A stretch of 42,969 nt of DNA from Tieghemiomyces parasiticus (lineage: Eukaryota; Kickxellomycota; Dimargaritomycetes; Dimargaritales; Dimargaritaceae): contig JANBPT010000342.1 in the NCBI GenBank assembly GCA_027575765.1, positions 1 to 42,969 of the forward strand, written 5' to 3'. This document shows, piece by piece, positions 19,695 through 30,129 of the stretch. The notes below the pieces were generated by a model. It was not told the DNA's origin and ran no database searches. It saw only the letters and a list, made by a program, of their open reading frames with translations. Position 1 is the stretch's first letter. The number at the start of each line of letters is the position of its first letter. The translations under genes and the position numbers were made by a program.

Positions 19695-21524
19695 CACATA
19701 AGTACTTTGCTTCTTTTTTAAAACAAAAATGTTGTATATTTTCCATTGGCTTTCCCTGTACCTTAACGTTAGACTTTACACTCCGTATCTCTGATAATAG
19801 GTACATTTGTAGCATAATCTGAACCTGACAAGCACAGGCCCGTAGTTTGAGACCGTCCGCAGCATAGATCTTCGGCCCTACCTTCATGTATCTCATCACT
19901 TCCCCCCTTCACACCCCTTTTGCACCAGTCCGGTCTTGTAACATAAAAAAGTACAAAAATTTACCCGCTGTCCTACTCTAACACGTTTCTTTTGAGAAGA
20001 TAGTCACTCTGGGGAAACCTAAGTCGCTTATGTGCTGTTCGTGCGGTCTGCCTGACTGGCATTTTACCACATGACCATTTAGGCCTGGATTCTAAATTCA
20101 ACCGTTATCCACCCTACTGTCGAGGTTACAGAGGCCATCATCTGAATCCGAAAGCGCTGCGTTGGCTGGTGGCTTCTCTGTCTCACTTCCCAGAGTGAAC
20201 GGCTTGTATGTAACGATGGTACAACACCAGTCCTTAAGATGGGCTCTGGTCAGCAACCATTTTATCCAAACTAACTTCGCCAGCCTACTACTTCGCCTGG
20301 TGTTTAATTAGAGCCGTTCCCCTCTCATGATGTACGAAACGAGGAGGAAATGGGCGCGTCTCTACCCAAATATATCATTTGGAGCTGGTAATCCGCAGGG
20401 AAGAGCCCCCGTTTACCAGAATGGACAAGGGAGATGGGCGGGACGATTACTACGAGCCGAGGTGGTATGTGTGTATGTGTATATGAGTACATGATCTGCA
20501 GGAGATGCGTAGCGATCGATCGGCGGGATGGGCAACAGCTGTTCAAAGAGCTAAAGGCGGCGCTAGCCTACCTATTGCGAAACTCCACCAGAAACGGTCA
20601 TTCTGTCCTTACGTTCTCCCATTTTTCATTTGTACAGTTTTGGGGACGTGGGTTGGTTCATCGCCGGCCGGATTCCGAGCCTGCGCGCCCCCCTCCCCAT
20701 TCCCACCCGACCGTCACATACCGCTTGCATTTAGTCGTTTAAGGACGGGATACGCTGGTGGTCCGTGGTCGCTTCTCCCTCCTAGGAGGGAAAGCCAATC
20801 TGGTGAACGGCAGTCCCCGCGATATTGAAAAGTCATCGGGGCCCCTGTCGATCAATCGGACAGAAGGGGGGGCTTGTAGTGCGGATAATCCATCGGGATA
20901 CACCTCGTCTCACACTCTGTAGCCAAGCTTGGCCAAGCACAACATGCCCCTATCCTTTCATGAGCCAGGGCTGTTCGTTTCACGCCCACCCTTCGTGGGT
21001 TAGCGGTTCGGAATCGCTGAGAGGTAAGTCCGAGGTCATGATTAATGGCCAGGTGCCAGCTGATAGTAGCACCGGTGAGTCCTTGCTTCGCGATTATGGA
21101 AAGGGTGCGTTCCTAGGAGGGGGGATATGCAAGACTAAGGGATCCTGGTGGGTTCCGGGAAATATAGATAGTTCAAAAGTGGGGGAGGGACTCACATTGC
21201 ACCACCATTTGTGGATACGAGTTTTCTGCATTCGCTACGAACGCAGGGAACGTAACCGGAAATGAAGGCCGTTTGACTGGCAGCAATTTTCAATATGATA
21301 GTCAGCCACTTCCCCATAGCGTACTAATATGGTACCCCAGCATTGAACCCTTATGGTACACACACGTTCTTGCATTCACATTCATCAAAGCGTGGCCTGC
21401 TTAGTGAATCTAATAGTCAGCTTCTGGCTTCGCTACCTCATCCCATTGCGAACGATCACCTTTAGTACACTGTCGCCACCGGTTCAATATTCCGACCTTT
21501 CCAACACCCGTCCCGAATAGAGCG
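19695..21524. other. Intergenic region between C2H2 and reductase genes
   Basis: No gene was seen in 1.8 kb. An AT-rich 3' flank after 19694 probably holds the terminator of the C2H2 gene. A GATCGATCG palindromic motif lies at about 20513-20523. A tRNA-like hairpin near 21008-21024 was examined and not accepted. Open frames here lack ATG starts or family signals. Confidence 0.55.
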
Positions 21525-22529
21525 ATGCAGTTGGGCGCACGCCAATCTTTTACCCATGCCATGCGGTATACCAACCGGCTCGGGCAGGTGGTCCTCGCCG
21601 GGGGCCTGCTTGGTTACGGTTACTACGGTCTCTACTTGCCATGGGCTGATCCGCGCAACGTTCCGAATACGCTAGATCCGCACTACTTCCGTCCTTTCAC
21701 GCTACGCAGCCGGCGCGACTTGACCCACGATACAGCTCTCCTTCAGTTCGACCACCAGCCCACGGCTGCCCTACCAATAGACCAGCCGGGCATTTACTCG
21801 GTGGACGTCAAGGACCCGACCATGCAGGTCAAACGGTCGTTTACACCCATCGTGTCACGATGGTTCGAGACCAACCGAGACGACAATCCAACTACGCCCG
21901 CCGGTCCGAATGCCATGTGGACTAATGATCGCCTCGAAATTCTAGTCAAACGTTATCCTCTAGCCTCGGTAGCGCAAATGCTCCACCGTACCCGGAAGGG
22001 AGCGACGGCCGAGATTCGCGGCCCGTTTCTGGAGTGGGCTTACACGCCCAACAGGTACACCCATCTGGCCCTCATCGCCGGCGGAACGGGTATTACCCCT
22101 ATGTACCAATTGATCGAGCAGGTTCTCGGTAATCCCGAGGACCGGACGCACCTCACCCTCGTCTACGCTAACCGCACGGTTTCGGACGTGGCCCTTCGCG
22201 AACAAATCGAGCAGCTACAGGCTCGTTACACCGACCGTCTTTCCGTGCAGTTCACCGTTGATCAGTCACCGGCCAACGAGCGGACCGGGTTGGAACTGGC
22301 CAAGGGCGGCCCAGGGTATGTGTTTGGGTACCTGACTAAAGATGTCCTGGCCCAGCGGCTACCGTCCGCGCGGCCAACCGACAAGATTCGTACCATGGTG
22401 CTCGTGTCCGGACCTGACGCCATGATGAGTGCTGTGTGCGGTGAGCGGTTGCTGTCGGGAGAGCAAGGCCCGGTCTCGGGAATCCTTCGTGAGCTGGGTT
22501 ACACATCTGAACAGGTATATAAGTTGTAG
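21525..22529 (+). CDS. NADH-cytochrome b5 reductase-like flavoprotein (Mcr1/Cyc2-like)
   Basis: A 334-residue ferredoxin-reductase-fold protein. Residues of about 19-37 (VVLAGGLLGYGYYGLYL) form a membrane anchor after a short basic N-terminus, as in mitochondrial Mcr1 and Cyc2. The FAD-binding motif is RSFTPI at 104-109, a variant of the usual RxYTP. The nucleotide-binding signature GGTGITPM is at 186-193, and VSGPDAMM near 295 marks the C-terminal NADH lobe. Between the FAD motif and the LEILVKRYP strand lies an Asn/Pro-rich insertion of about 25 residues not usual in cytochrome b5 reductases. The wording IYSVDVKDPTMQVKR before the FAD motif recalls Cyc2, which acts in cytochrome c haem attachment, so I leave the choice between Mcr1 and Cyc2 open. 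The ATG at 21525 is the first in frame and no intron is needed. Confidence 0.85.
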   Translation: MQLGARQSFTHAMRYTNRLGQVVLAGGLLGYGYYGLYLPWADPRNVPNTLDPHYFRPFTLRSRRDLTHDTALLQFDHQPTAALPIDQPGIYSVDVKDPTMQVKRSFTPIVSRWFETNRDDNPTTPAGPNAMWTNDRLEILVKRYPLASVAQMLHRTRKGATAEIRGPFLEWAYTPNRYTHLALIAGGTGITPMYQLIEQVLGNPEDRTHLTLVYANRTVSDVALREQIEQLQARYTDRLSVQFTVDQSPANERTGLELAKGGPGYVFGYLTKDVLAQRLPSARPTDKIRTMVLVSGPDAMMSAVCGERLLSGEQGPVSGILRELGYTSEQVYKL

Positions 22530-24814
22530 CTGTTTTTTTATGACGTTTTACGTTCGCTAATATCTAGTATCCGAATGCTGAAGAAAATAGCCATGGTACG
22601 CTCAACTTGGGCTTTGGGCTGCAACATAGCAATCTACTTCAGCGGCGCAGCTAGTGCAAGCAATCTGTGCTCACGGAGATAAATAGACCACCTAGCGTGA
22701 TAATTCAGCACGACAGATGACGCATCAGGCAAATAAGGGGGGGTGGTATTCCCTGCATGCTGCTGCCGGTGGGATTTGTTGACCCTGGTGGCGAATGCAA
22801 AAATGCTGGTAGTGGTAAGGAATGCTTCAACTTTTTAACAGAGATATTTCGTCAGAGCGACAAGGATATTCCTTGATGTATATCCGTTCTAAACCGGCTG
22901 AGCTATTAGTGGGGTATTGGAGCCAGGTACAGTATCTATTATGCGCTTGGCAAACTTTGGTAGCATGCGGCTGTCTACTGGAGACGTATCCTATTGCAAT
23001 GAAGGTGGTGCTTGACACGCGTCTGATCGTCTATTACCTCTCGGATCCATGGTGATAGATGTGATTTCCTCAAGGTACCGTGGTGAAGTTGTATTTAGTA
23101 TATCGTCAGGGGCCATTAAATGGAGGCTTGACAGCCCAGATTATTGTTCAGCGCACCCGGCAAGGTTTTGTAGATTGGCTCAGAGATGTGACGACAGCAC
23201 CGAACGATTAAGCTGATCTTAGGCATTGGTTTCGATGCCGGCGATACGCCGAAAGGACTCGTTGCCGCGTGGGTTTGAGCGGCATGACGCACATCCTTAT
23301 TGGCCCCAATGGCCGCGTTTCCCCATAGAATGGCTTTGCCCCGGAATGGGGGGACTTTTATTTATAGATACGCAAGATTCCGCGCCATGACAATGGCACC
23401 CTTATGCTGACGCTGGGGGGCCTTCGGCGTCCCTTGCCTTACAATGGCCCACTCCTTTCTCTTCCTTCACCGACTTGGCGGTGCAGAGGTAGGCGGAATG
23501 TTCTCTCTCGGCCGTGTGCGCCCCCCCCCCCCTGCCAAGCCCTGTCCCGGTGCCACCCTCGAAGCCCTGTGATATTAAGGGGGGGGCTCTATGTGCTATG
23601 GAGGGCACTCAGGTACAGCCCGGTGCATGCGGGAGACAACCTAAACGCTGAGGCGACTTTATGAGTTGGTGGAAAGCGCCGGGGTCTGAGTGACAATGGC
23701 TGTCTGGTAAAAATCCAAGCTGGTTGCTGGTCCTATTCCCCATCAAACCATTCACGGCATCGGTAGTGTGGGAAATGGTGCTGTGAGGTGATCAGCATGC
23801 CAAGACCACCCTCACGGTGGATCTGAAAGCAGAGAGGGCTAATGATGCGACCAGTGGCACTGCCTGTGCGACTTGGGTCGAACAAGGTAAGAGGCCGGAA
23901 AAAGAGGGGGGAAGTGGCGGGGTGAAGGTGGAAGTTACGTAGGCCTCCTGACATCTGGCCAGTGTAACGCGCAAATATCGAAAGACTGACCACCATCTCC
24001 TGCCTGTCTTTGGCGGGCGGCTCCAGCGAGAACAATATGGGCCCGCAATGTCGTCACCAGTAGACTCAGAAGCTCGTGCCTTCTGTACTCCGCTTCACAC
24101 CTAATTATACCCCCACAGTAGCAACGGTTTATAAATCGGAGGCGGAGGGAGGAAGCTTGTGTCGGGCGCCTGATGCCTGAGTGCTATTTAATAGCCAGTA
24201 GCCCGACCGCCTTCACGAGCCGTGTTTGCTCCCTGACGAAATATTACCCGCCTTTCATATTCATCAATCGATCCGACTCACACCCGGCAGTAAACCGCTG
24301 CAGTGGCCATTGATTTCACCGTGGCCTCCTAAGTACCTCTCCCGCTGCGTTGACGCTTCAGCGGTGGTGCCTGTCCACCATCGTGGTCCTCCATTCCCCT
24401 CTCTCGTGGTCACTCCCATTAACCATCGGTCCTCTATATCCCGCACTTCACTGCTGCTTTCGGCCTGGTTGCCAGCTGCTGGGTTAAGATAGTGACCAAC
24501 TCCGTCCCGCTACCTCGACCCCTAGTACCTATACGCTCTAGCCTTCTCGGCTCGTCCGCCTTTCATTCTGCTTTCGCAACTCGTCCAGTGGTGCTGCCCA
24601 TCCCTATCCCCCCGACTCGACCGGCATCCCTTTTCTACGCCCGGACCTGTGCTTTGGCCGACGCCTGGCATCTGGCCTAGCCTCCGAGCCACCCGTCCTG
24701 TCCACACCTTTTTCGCCGTCGTCTCCTCTCGTCCCCTATCACCATATTCCTTCGGGATCTTACATTCACCACCCCCGCACAATTTCCCTGGCCGTGCCCG
24801 CCTCCTTTCGCGTA
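22530..24814. other. Intergenic region between reductase and PSD genes
   Basis: Nothing coding was recognised in 2.3 kb. Landmarks are a C12 homopolymer at 23521-23532, a GTTTATAAAT motif near 24127, and a C/T-rich stretch of about 24480-24800 that is probably the promoter and leader of the decarboxylase gene. Confidence 0.55.
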
Positions 24815-27800
24815 ATGCCCGACAGCGCGAAGGCCTTGACCATCCGTCTCCAGGTGCTCCAAGCCCGCGATCTGGCGCCCAAGGATAAAAACGGCCTCTC
24901 CGACCCTTACGTGATCGCCACATACGGCAAGAAGAAGTTTTCGACGCATGTGGTCTACGAAAACCTTAACCCGGTATGGAACTGCTCGTTCGACTTCCCC
25001 CTCAGCCTGAAGGCCCTGGTGCCCACCATCGTCTTGGTGGTGTGGGACTACAACCGGTTGCGCCACACCTTCATGGGGGAGCTGCGGATCCCGCTGCACG
25101 ACCTCTTCGAGAGCGACTTCTCACCTCGTTTCTTCAACCCGTCCCGGGACGCCGCCCTGTGGTACCGGCTCAGCAACTCCGGTCGGAGCAAGTACGCCTC
25201 GGCCACCGTGTCGGGCGATCTCCTGCTCAACGTGGGGCTTGTAGCGCCGCCCCTGGAGGCCCAGACCCCTGCTTGGAACGCCCAACTGGACACCCTCGCC
25301 CAGATCCTGGCCGCACCAACCAACGTACCTGGAACTTCCGCCGATCTGGCCGCCGAGGATGATTACGAACAAGGCGACGGTTCGCCCCACGGGAGCGAAT
25401 CTGATCCTCCCGCCCCGCTGCCATCGCAGATCCCGGCCGCCGCCAACGCCCCCGGCAGCAACGAACCCGTTGCCAAGATGCCGCTGTGGGACAACCTCAA
25501 GGCTTACCCTCTTCATCTGCGCGCACAGTCCCAGGCTACACCCAGCACACCTACTTTAGCCACCTACCTGGCCCAGCCTCTCACCGACGATGGCGGTCAC
25601 TACAGCCTTGAGGCCGAATTGAATGCCCACAACCCTGGTCTCCCTTCTGCCTCGCCGTTGTCGAGCCACGACAGCGCCAGTTCGCCCGTGCCAGTCCCCG
25701 ACCACAGCCCCTCCGCCCTGAGTACCGGGGACACCCTGACAGCCCAGGAGGACACGCTAACCCAGGCCCCGTCCCGGCTAACCTTGTCTCCCAGCCAGAA
25801 CTGTCTAGCTGGTTCGGCCCTATCGGCCGGTGCAAACCCACGAAGGGCAGCCGGCGTGGTCCTCCTCGAGATCAGCTCGGCGTCCAACCTACCCCGCGCC
25901 CCCAACGCCACTCGGACTGGGTTCGACATGGACCCTTTCGTGGTGATTGGCTTCGCTCGCAAGACCTGGCGCACCACCACCAAGCGGCACAACCTCAACC
26001 CGCAGTGGAACGAGAAGCTTGCGTTCCCCGTCACCCCCGCCGAGCTCAACTACCCACTGCGCTTCTCATTGTACGATTACGACAAACTGAGCAACAACGA
26101 CCACATTGGCACCACCGAGCTACCGCTTCATCGCGTTGTGGCCTACTTTGAGGAGCACTACGCCGAGATTTTGGCCGACCGCCTGCTCGACACCAAGCTG
26201 AAGCCCTTCTTCGACATGGAGGAGCTCTCGGTGGGCTTGCACCTGACTAAGCAAGCCTGGCGTGACCACTACAATGCGCAGTTGCACATCCGCGTCTCAT
26301 ATGCGCCCTACCTGGTCCTACGCCGTAAATTCTGGCTGGCCATGTGCCGTGAGTACGACTCGGACGAGAATGAGCTCCTAAACGAGACCGAGGTTCAAGC
26401 CCTCCTGGACAGCCTCGGCAGTTCACTAGCAGATGACACCATTGACGGCTTTTTTTACCACGAAGACAAGAATCCGGATTCGGATGAACTGACCTTTGAT
26501 GAGTTTATCGACGCTGTCGAGAGCTACCTGGCCCGTTCCCCCAACGCGGGCAGTATTGAGCTGATGGCCGGGGACACCCACGGGGCCCGGCTGGGCGATG
26601 CCTTGGCCCGGTCGGTCAATCTCGAACCCGCGGGGACGCGGGCGATCACCCCGGGGACAGAGTCACCGGCCCACCTGCCGACCGAGCTGCCGGCCTCGGT
26701 CACCACCGATCCGACTGAGGGCGGCAGTACTAGTAAGATGGGTCGTCTCCGCGGCAGCTCGATCCTAGGCGCGGCCAAGAAGAGTGGAAGTCACCTCCTG
26801 AAAGCAGCCAAGCGCAAGGTCACTAAGCACAGCGGATCCCTCTCGCAGCCGCCCAGCGGGCCGCCCACGCCTGAACCTGTGCGGGCGGCTGCCCTTCCGG
26901 ACAGCGGCACCTCACCCGCGTACTTTGACACCGTCCCGCTGCCGCCGTCTTCCGCTGCTACCGGCCACGTCGCTTTTAGCCTGGATGCCGGTTCAGACAG
27001 TCCCTCATCCGTCGAATCCCCCGCCGGGGTCGAGCCCCCGGGCCCGCGATCCCCCGGCGGTACGCCCCCGTCCAGCGGGGAGTCCACCCCGTACCCGGCG
27101 GGCAAGATTATCGCTGCTTCGCTGTGTCCCGTGTGCCAGCGTGCCCCCTTGACCGGCTTATCCGATCTCGATGCTGTTAACCACGTGGCCAGCTGCTACA
27201 TCCGCGACTCTAACCGGTCGAGCCGCGAGCGCTTCGTGATGGGCAACTTTGTCACCGAGGCCCAAGCTCAGCGCAAGTGGTTCACCCGTCTCATCAAGTA
27301 CGCCGGCTACGGTGGCTATGCAGTGGGCAAAAATAACGCCAATATTATTGTTCTGGACCGCATCACGGGCACGCAGATTGAGGAAAAGATACCATCCTAC
27401 ATCCGTCTGGGTATTCGTCTCATGTATAAGAACATCGGGTCCAAGTCTACCGCCTCGCAGCGCGCGGTGCGGAACCTGCTTCGCTCACAGTCCGTCAAAC
27501 AAGGGCGCAAGTATGACGACCCGGCTTCGGCGCGCCAGATCAAGTCCTTCATCCAGTTCCACCATCTCAGTGTGGACGAGATTTTGGACCCGCTGTCGTC
27601 CTTTCGCACCTTTAACGAGTTTTTCTATCGTAAACTCAAGCCGAGCGCTCGGCCCAACCCGGCCCCCGATAATCCTCGTGTGGCGCTCAGTCCCGCCGAC
27701 TGCCGCATGATGGTGTTCCCCACGATCGACGAGGCCACCCGCCTGTGGATCAAGGGTCGCAACTTCAATCTGACCCGTCTGCTGGGTAATTTTGCAGGCC

Positions 27801-28483
27801 TAGCCGACCGGTTCCACGGGGGTCGATTAGCCATCTGCCGACTGGCCCCGCAAGACTACCACCGCTTCCACATTCCCGTGGATGGCGTGATGGTAGATCG
27901 GTTCCAGCTGGACGCGCCCGCTTGGAAGGGTTCCGTAGCCCATACTGAGGCAGGAGCAGACGTCACGGTGGATCCGTTCCAACCCCGACCGCCACCACCG
28001 GGCCAGGCGGACGCCAACCACCTGACGCGTCTACCGGTCCCCGCGGAAGCCCGTGAGGTCACGTTCCCTTACCTAGTACCCGGTGACTACTACACGGTCA
28101 ACCCGATGGCTATCCGGTCGGCACTGGACGTGTACGGTGAGAACGTGCGGGTCCTTAGTCTGATGGATAGCCCGCAATTTGGATTGGTGGCTATGGTGGC
28201 CGTCGGTGCCATGATGGTAGGGTCCGTTGTGATTACCAGCGAGGTCGGCCGCACCTATTCTCGTATGGACGAGCACGGGTACTTTAAGTTTGGAGGCTCC
28301 ACTATCATTTTATTATTTGAGAAGGACCGCATGGATTTCGACGACGATTTGCTCAATAACTCGCAAATTCCAATCGAAACGTACCTTAAAATGGGCGCGA
28401 CGATCGGTACCGCCCGCGCCTCGGCGACAACCACGGCGTCGACGTCACCGGGGACGACGGCAGCCCCGGCAATTCCTACTTAG
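24815..28483 (+). CDS. PSD2-type phosphatidylserine decarboxylase with two C2 domains
   Basis: A 1222-residue pro-enzyme that converts phosphatidylserine to phosphatidylethanolamine, expected on Golgi/endosome membranes like yeast Psd2. Domains: C2 domain 1 at about 6-110 (LSDPYVIATYGKKKF); a Ser/Pro linker; C2 domain 2 at about 345-440 (MDPFVVIGF); an EF-hand pair at about 510-570; a Cys/His knuckle with CPVC at 771-774, His 790 and Cys 794; then the catalytic domain. The Asp-His-Ser triad is Asp 962 (SPADC), His 1019 (YHRFHIP) and Ser 1162 in FGGST. Cleavage between Gly 1161 and Ser 1162 would give a 61-residue alpha chain carrying the pyruvoyl group. The first ATG is at 24815; a GTG seven codons earlier is not credible in a fungus. 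The second EF loop carries one residue too many, so its calcium binding is doubtful. Intronless. Confidence 0.96.
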   Translation: MPDSAKALTIRLQVLQARDLAPKDKNGLSDPYVIATYGKKKFSTHVVYENLNPVWNCSFDFPLSLKALVPTIVLVVWDYNRLRHTFMGELRIPLHDLFESDFSPRFFNPSRDAALWYRLSNSGRSKYASATVSGDLLLNVGLVAPPLEAQTPAWNAQLDTLAQILAAPTNVPGTSADLAAEDDYEQGDGSPHGSESDPPAPLPSQIPAAANAPGSNEPVAKMPLWDNLKAYPLHLRAQSQATPSTPTLATYLAQPLTDDGGHYSLEAELNAHNPGLPSASPLSSHDSASSPVPVPDHSPSALSTGDTLTAQEDTLTQAPSRLTLSPSQNCLAGSALSAGANPRRAAGVVLLEISSASNLPRAPNATRTGFDMDPFVVIGFARKTWRTTTKRHNLNPQWNEKLAFPVTPAELNYPLRFSLYDYDKLSNNDHIGTTELPLHRVVAYFEEHYAEILADRLLDTKLKPFFDMEELSVGLHLTKQAWRDHYNAQLHIRVSYAPYLVLRRKFWLAMCREYDSDENELLNETEVQALLDSLGSSLADDTIDGFFYHEDKNPDSDELTFDEFIDAVESYLARSPNAGSIELMAGDTHGARLGDALARSVNLEPAGTRAITPGTESPAHLPTELPASVTTDPTEGGSTSKMGRLRGSSILGAAKKSGSHLLKAAKRKVTKHSGSLSQPPSGPPTPEPVRAAALPDSGTSPAYFDTVPLPPSSAATGHVAFSLDAGSDSPSSVESPAGVEPPGPRSPGGTPPSSGESTPYPAGKIIAASLCPVCQRAPLTGLSDLDAVNHVASCYIRDSNRSSRERFVMGNFVTEAQAQRKWFTRLIKYAGYGGYAVGKNNANIIVLDRITGTQIEEKIPSYIRLGIRLMYKNIGSKSTASQRAVRNLLRSQSVKQGRKYDDPASARQIKSFIQFHHLSVDEILDPLSSFRTFNEFFYRKLKPSARPNPAPDNPRVALSPADCRMMVFPTIDEATRLWIKGRNFNLTRLLGNFAGLADRFHGGRLAICRLAPQDYHRFHIPVDGVMVDRFQLDAPAWKGSVAHTEAGADVTVDPFQPRPPPPGQADANHLTRLPVPAEAREVTFPYLVPGDYYTVNPMAIRSALDVYGENVRVLSLMDSPQFGLVAMVAVGAMMVGSVVITSEVGRTYSRMDEHGYFKFGGSTIILLFEKDRMDFDDDLLNNSQIPIETYLKMGATIGTARASATTTASTSPGTTAAPAIPT

Positions 28484-30129
28484 ACTACAACTAAATTGAT
28501 GTTTTGCGCCATGTCAACGTGACAACCTGGTTAAGAGGTATTTTCTCTCGGGCTACTTTCGATACCCCCCTTCGCCTATCTCTAGCTTTACCCTCTAATT
28601 ATCTTTTTTTTGGATCATTTCCTGTACCCTATACTTTCTTAATTCACCCACTACTTCCCTTTATTGTGCGTCTAAACGTACCAGGCTATTTATTCATCTC
28701 GCCTTGACCACCCCGGTATTTAATACTCATCAGTTATAAGCTCACTGTTACTGTAAGGGATTTCAATTCAGATATGAAACAATACGACACTGAAGAGCGC
28801 AGCCCTGGTGAATTGTATTCAAAGGCCACCCTGCTTAATACAGCGATCGCAAAGGGCACGGCCCAATACCCGAATCAATAATCGCCTGATGCGACCTACG
28901 AGGTCTTTTGTCAAAGGAAGTGGTCAGTAGGAAGCCGGTTGAGTGCCAATTGAACGGATCTTCGATTCTCAGAAAATTGCTTGATAAGCACTAGGGCACT
29001 TCGATCGGACCGCCAAGTATCCACGCACGCCTGGATTGTCCTCATGTTCGCGTGTACCAAAGGGCGGGGCGAGTGGTTTCACCTACCACACTTGGATAAG
29101 CCCGTCCCGTAAACGAAATCTCCCAGGAGAGATTCCACCCGCTGCTCTACCTTCACCCCACAACACAACGTGGTACCGTTGGTGTGAATGAGACACCTAT
29201 TGATTCTGATCACTCCAGAATTTGGGATGGGTAACATAAGGGGCTGTTGAGTAGGGGGTGGTGGAGTGGGGTAAGGAGAGAGTACAGAGACGGTGGAATA
29301 CTCTAGGGTGAATAGCTCCTTGCGAGAGAGTAGCACGGGCGGCGCTATTTGGTAAAATCGACAAAAGCGCTTTTGTCATTGGGCATAGCTTTAGTTGTAT
29401 TCTGTGCTGGTGAGCAGAGGCATACGAAAAGAATGTGAACTGTGGATCCACCGATTGCGGATGCAATCATCCACAATTCAGAGTGGTAACTGTCCGTACC
29501 AGGAGGTGTGAAAAGAAGGGGCAATGGGGTAGAAAAACTGTGGGGATTGTGCGATCCAAGTCGAGGGAGGAGGGCGAGGAGTCGAGCTGAATCGATTGTT
29601 AGCAGCGATGTGTCTGTGTATCTACAGTGCGATATCGATTGGTGTCGGCTGAAACTTTGCATGTCCAGCTCCATTTTGAGGGGTTTGTTGTGGGCCAGAA
29701 AACCTGCGGAACTGTGGAATAGCGTGCTGAACCTGAACGGTAGTGACCAAGGAGAGAACAAACAGTACTCGACCACGAAGAGCTGCGCTCTAGCATATGC
29801 TGGGTCCTGGTGCAATGAAAGCGACATGAGTGGGCGGGCGGGCAGCAGTGGAAACTGGTACAAGGATGCTGGGATGTCAAAGAGAGGGGAGGGGGAGTAA
29901 TGGGCCTATAATCAAAGAACGCGCAGAGTTATCACGGCAGCGTGGTCAATTTGCGATTATATAAACCGATCCTACCCTGCCTGATGCTGAACTCCCAACC
30001 TCCATTCTCATATTTCTTTCTTGCCCTACACCACATCGCACTGCACTCTGCAATACATTTCACCGTCATATTCGCATCCTCCTTGCACTCCATTTACGCC
30101 CACAACCCCAATACTAATTCACTCCCATC
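28484..30129. other. Intergenic region between PSD and repeat-protein genes
   Basis: No gene was recognised. Plus-strand C/T-rich and AT-rich sequence just after 28483 looks like a 3' flank. Overlapping open frames on both strands at 29345-29900 have no ATG at their ends and no family resemblance. The last 170 bases contain a clear TATA box (29958-29965) and a C/T-rich leader of the following gene. Confidence 0.55.
29958..29965 (+). promoter_or_regulatory. TATA box of the secreted repeat-protein gene
   Basis: TATATAAA, a full consensus match, lies 165 bases upstream of the ATG at 30130, with a pyrimidine-rich leader between them. A strong TATA box suggests inducible or high expression; that part is inference. 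Confidence 0.6.

Noticed and set aside
21005..21027. Hairpin with a seven-base loop resembling a tRNA T-arm
   Set aside because: The loop departs from the TTCRANY consensus and no matching acceptor stem was found upstream.
20825..21265. A 146-codon plus-strand frame
   Set aside because: Starts at TTG, with no recognisable domain or splice-linked continuation.
29345..29900. Overlapping frames of 172 (-) and 130 (+) codons
   Set aside because: The plus frame starts at GTG, both frames are low in complexity, and neither resembles a known protein; two overlapping open strands suggest chance.
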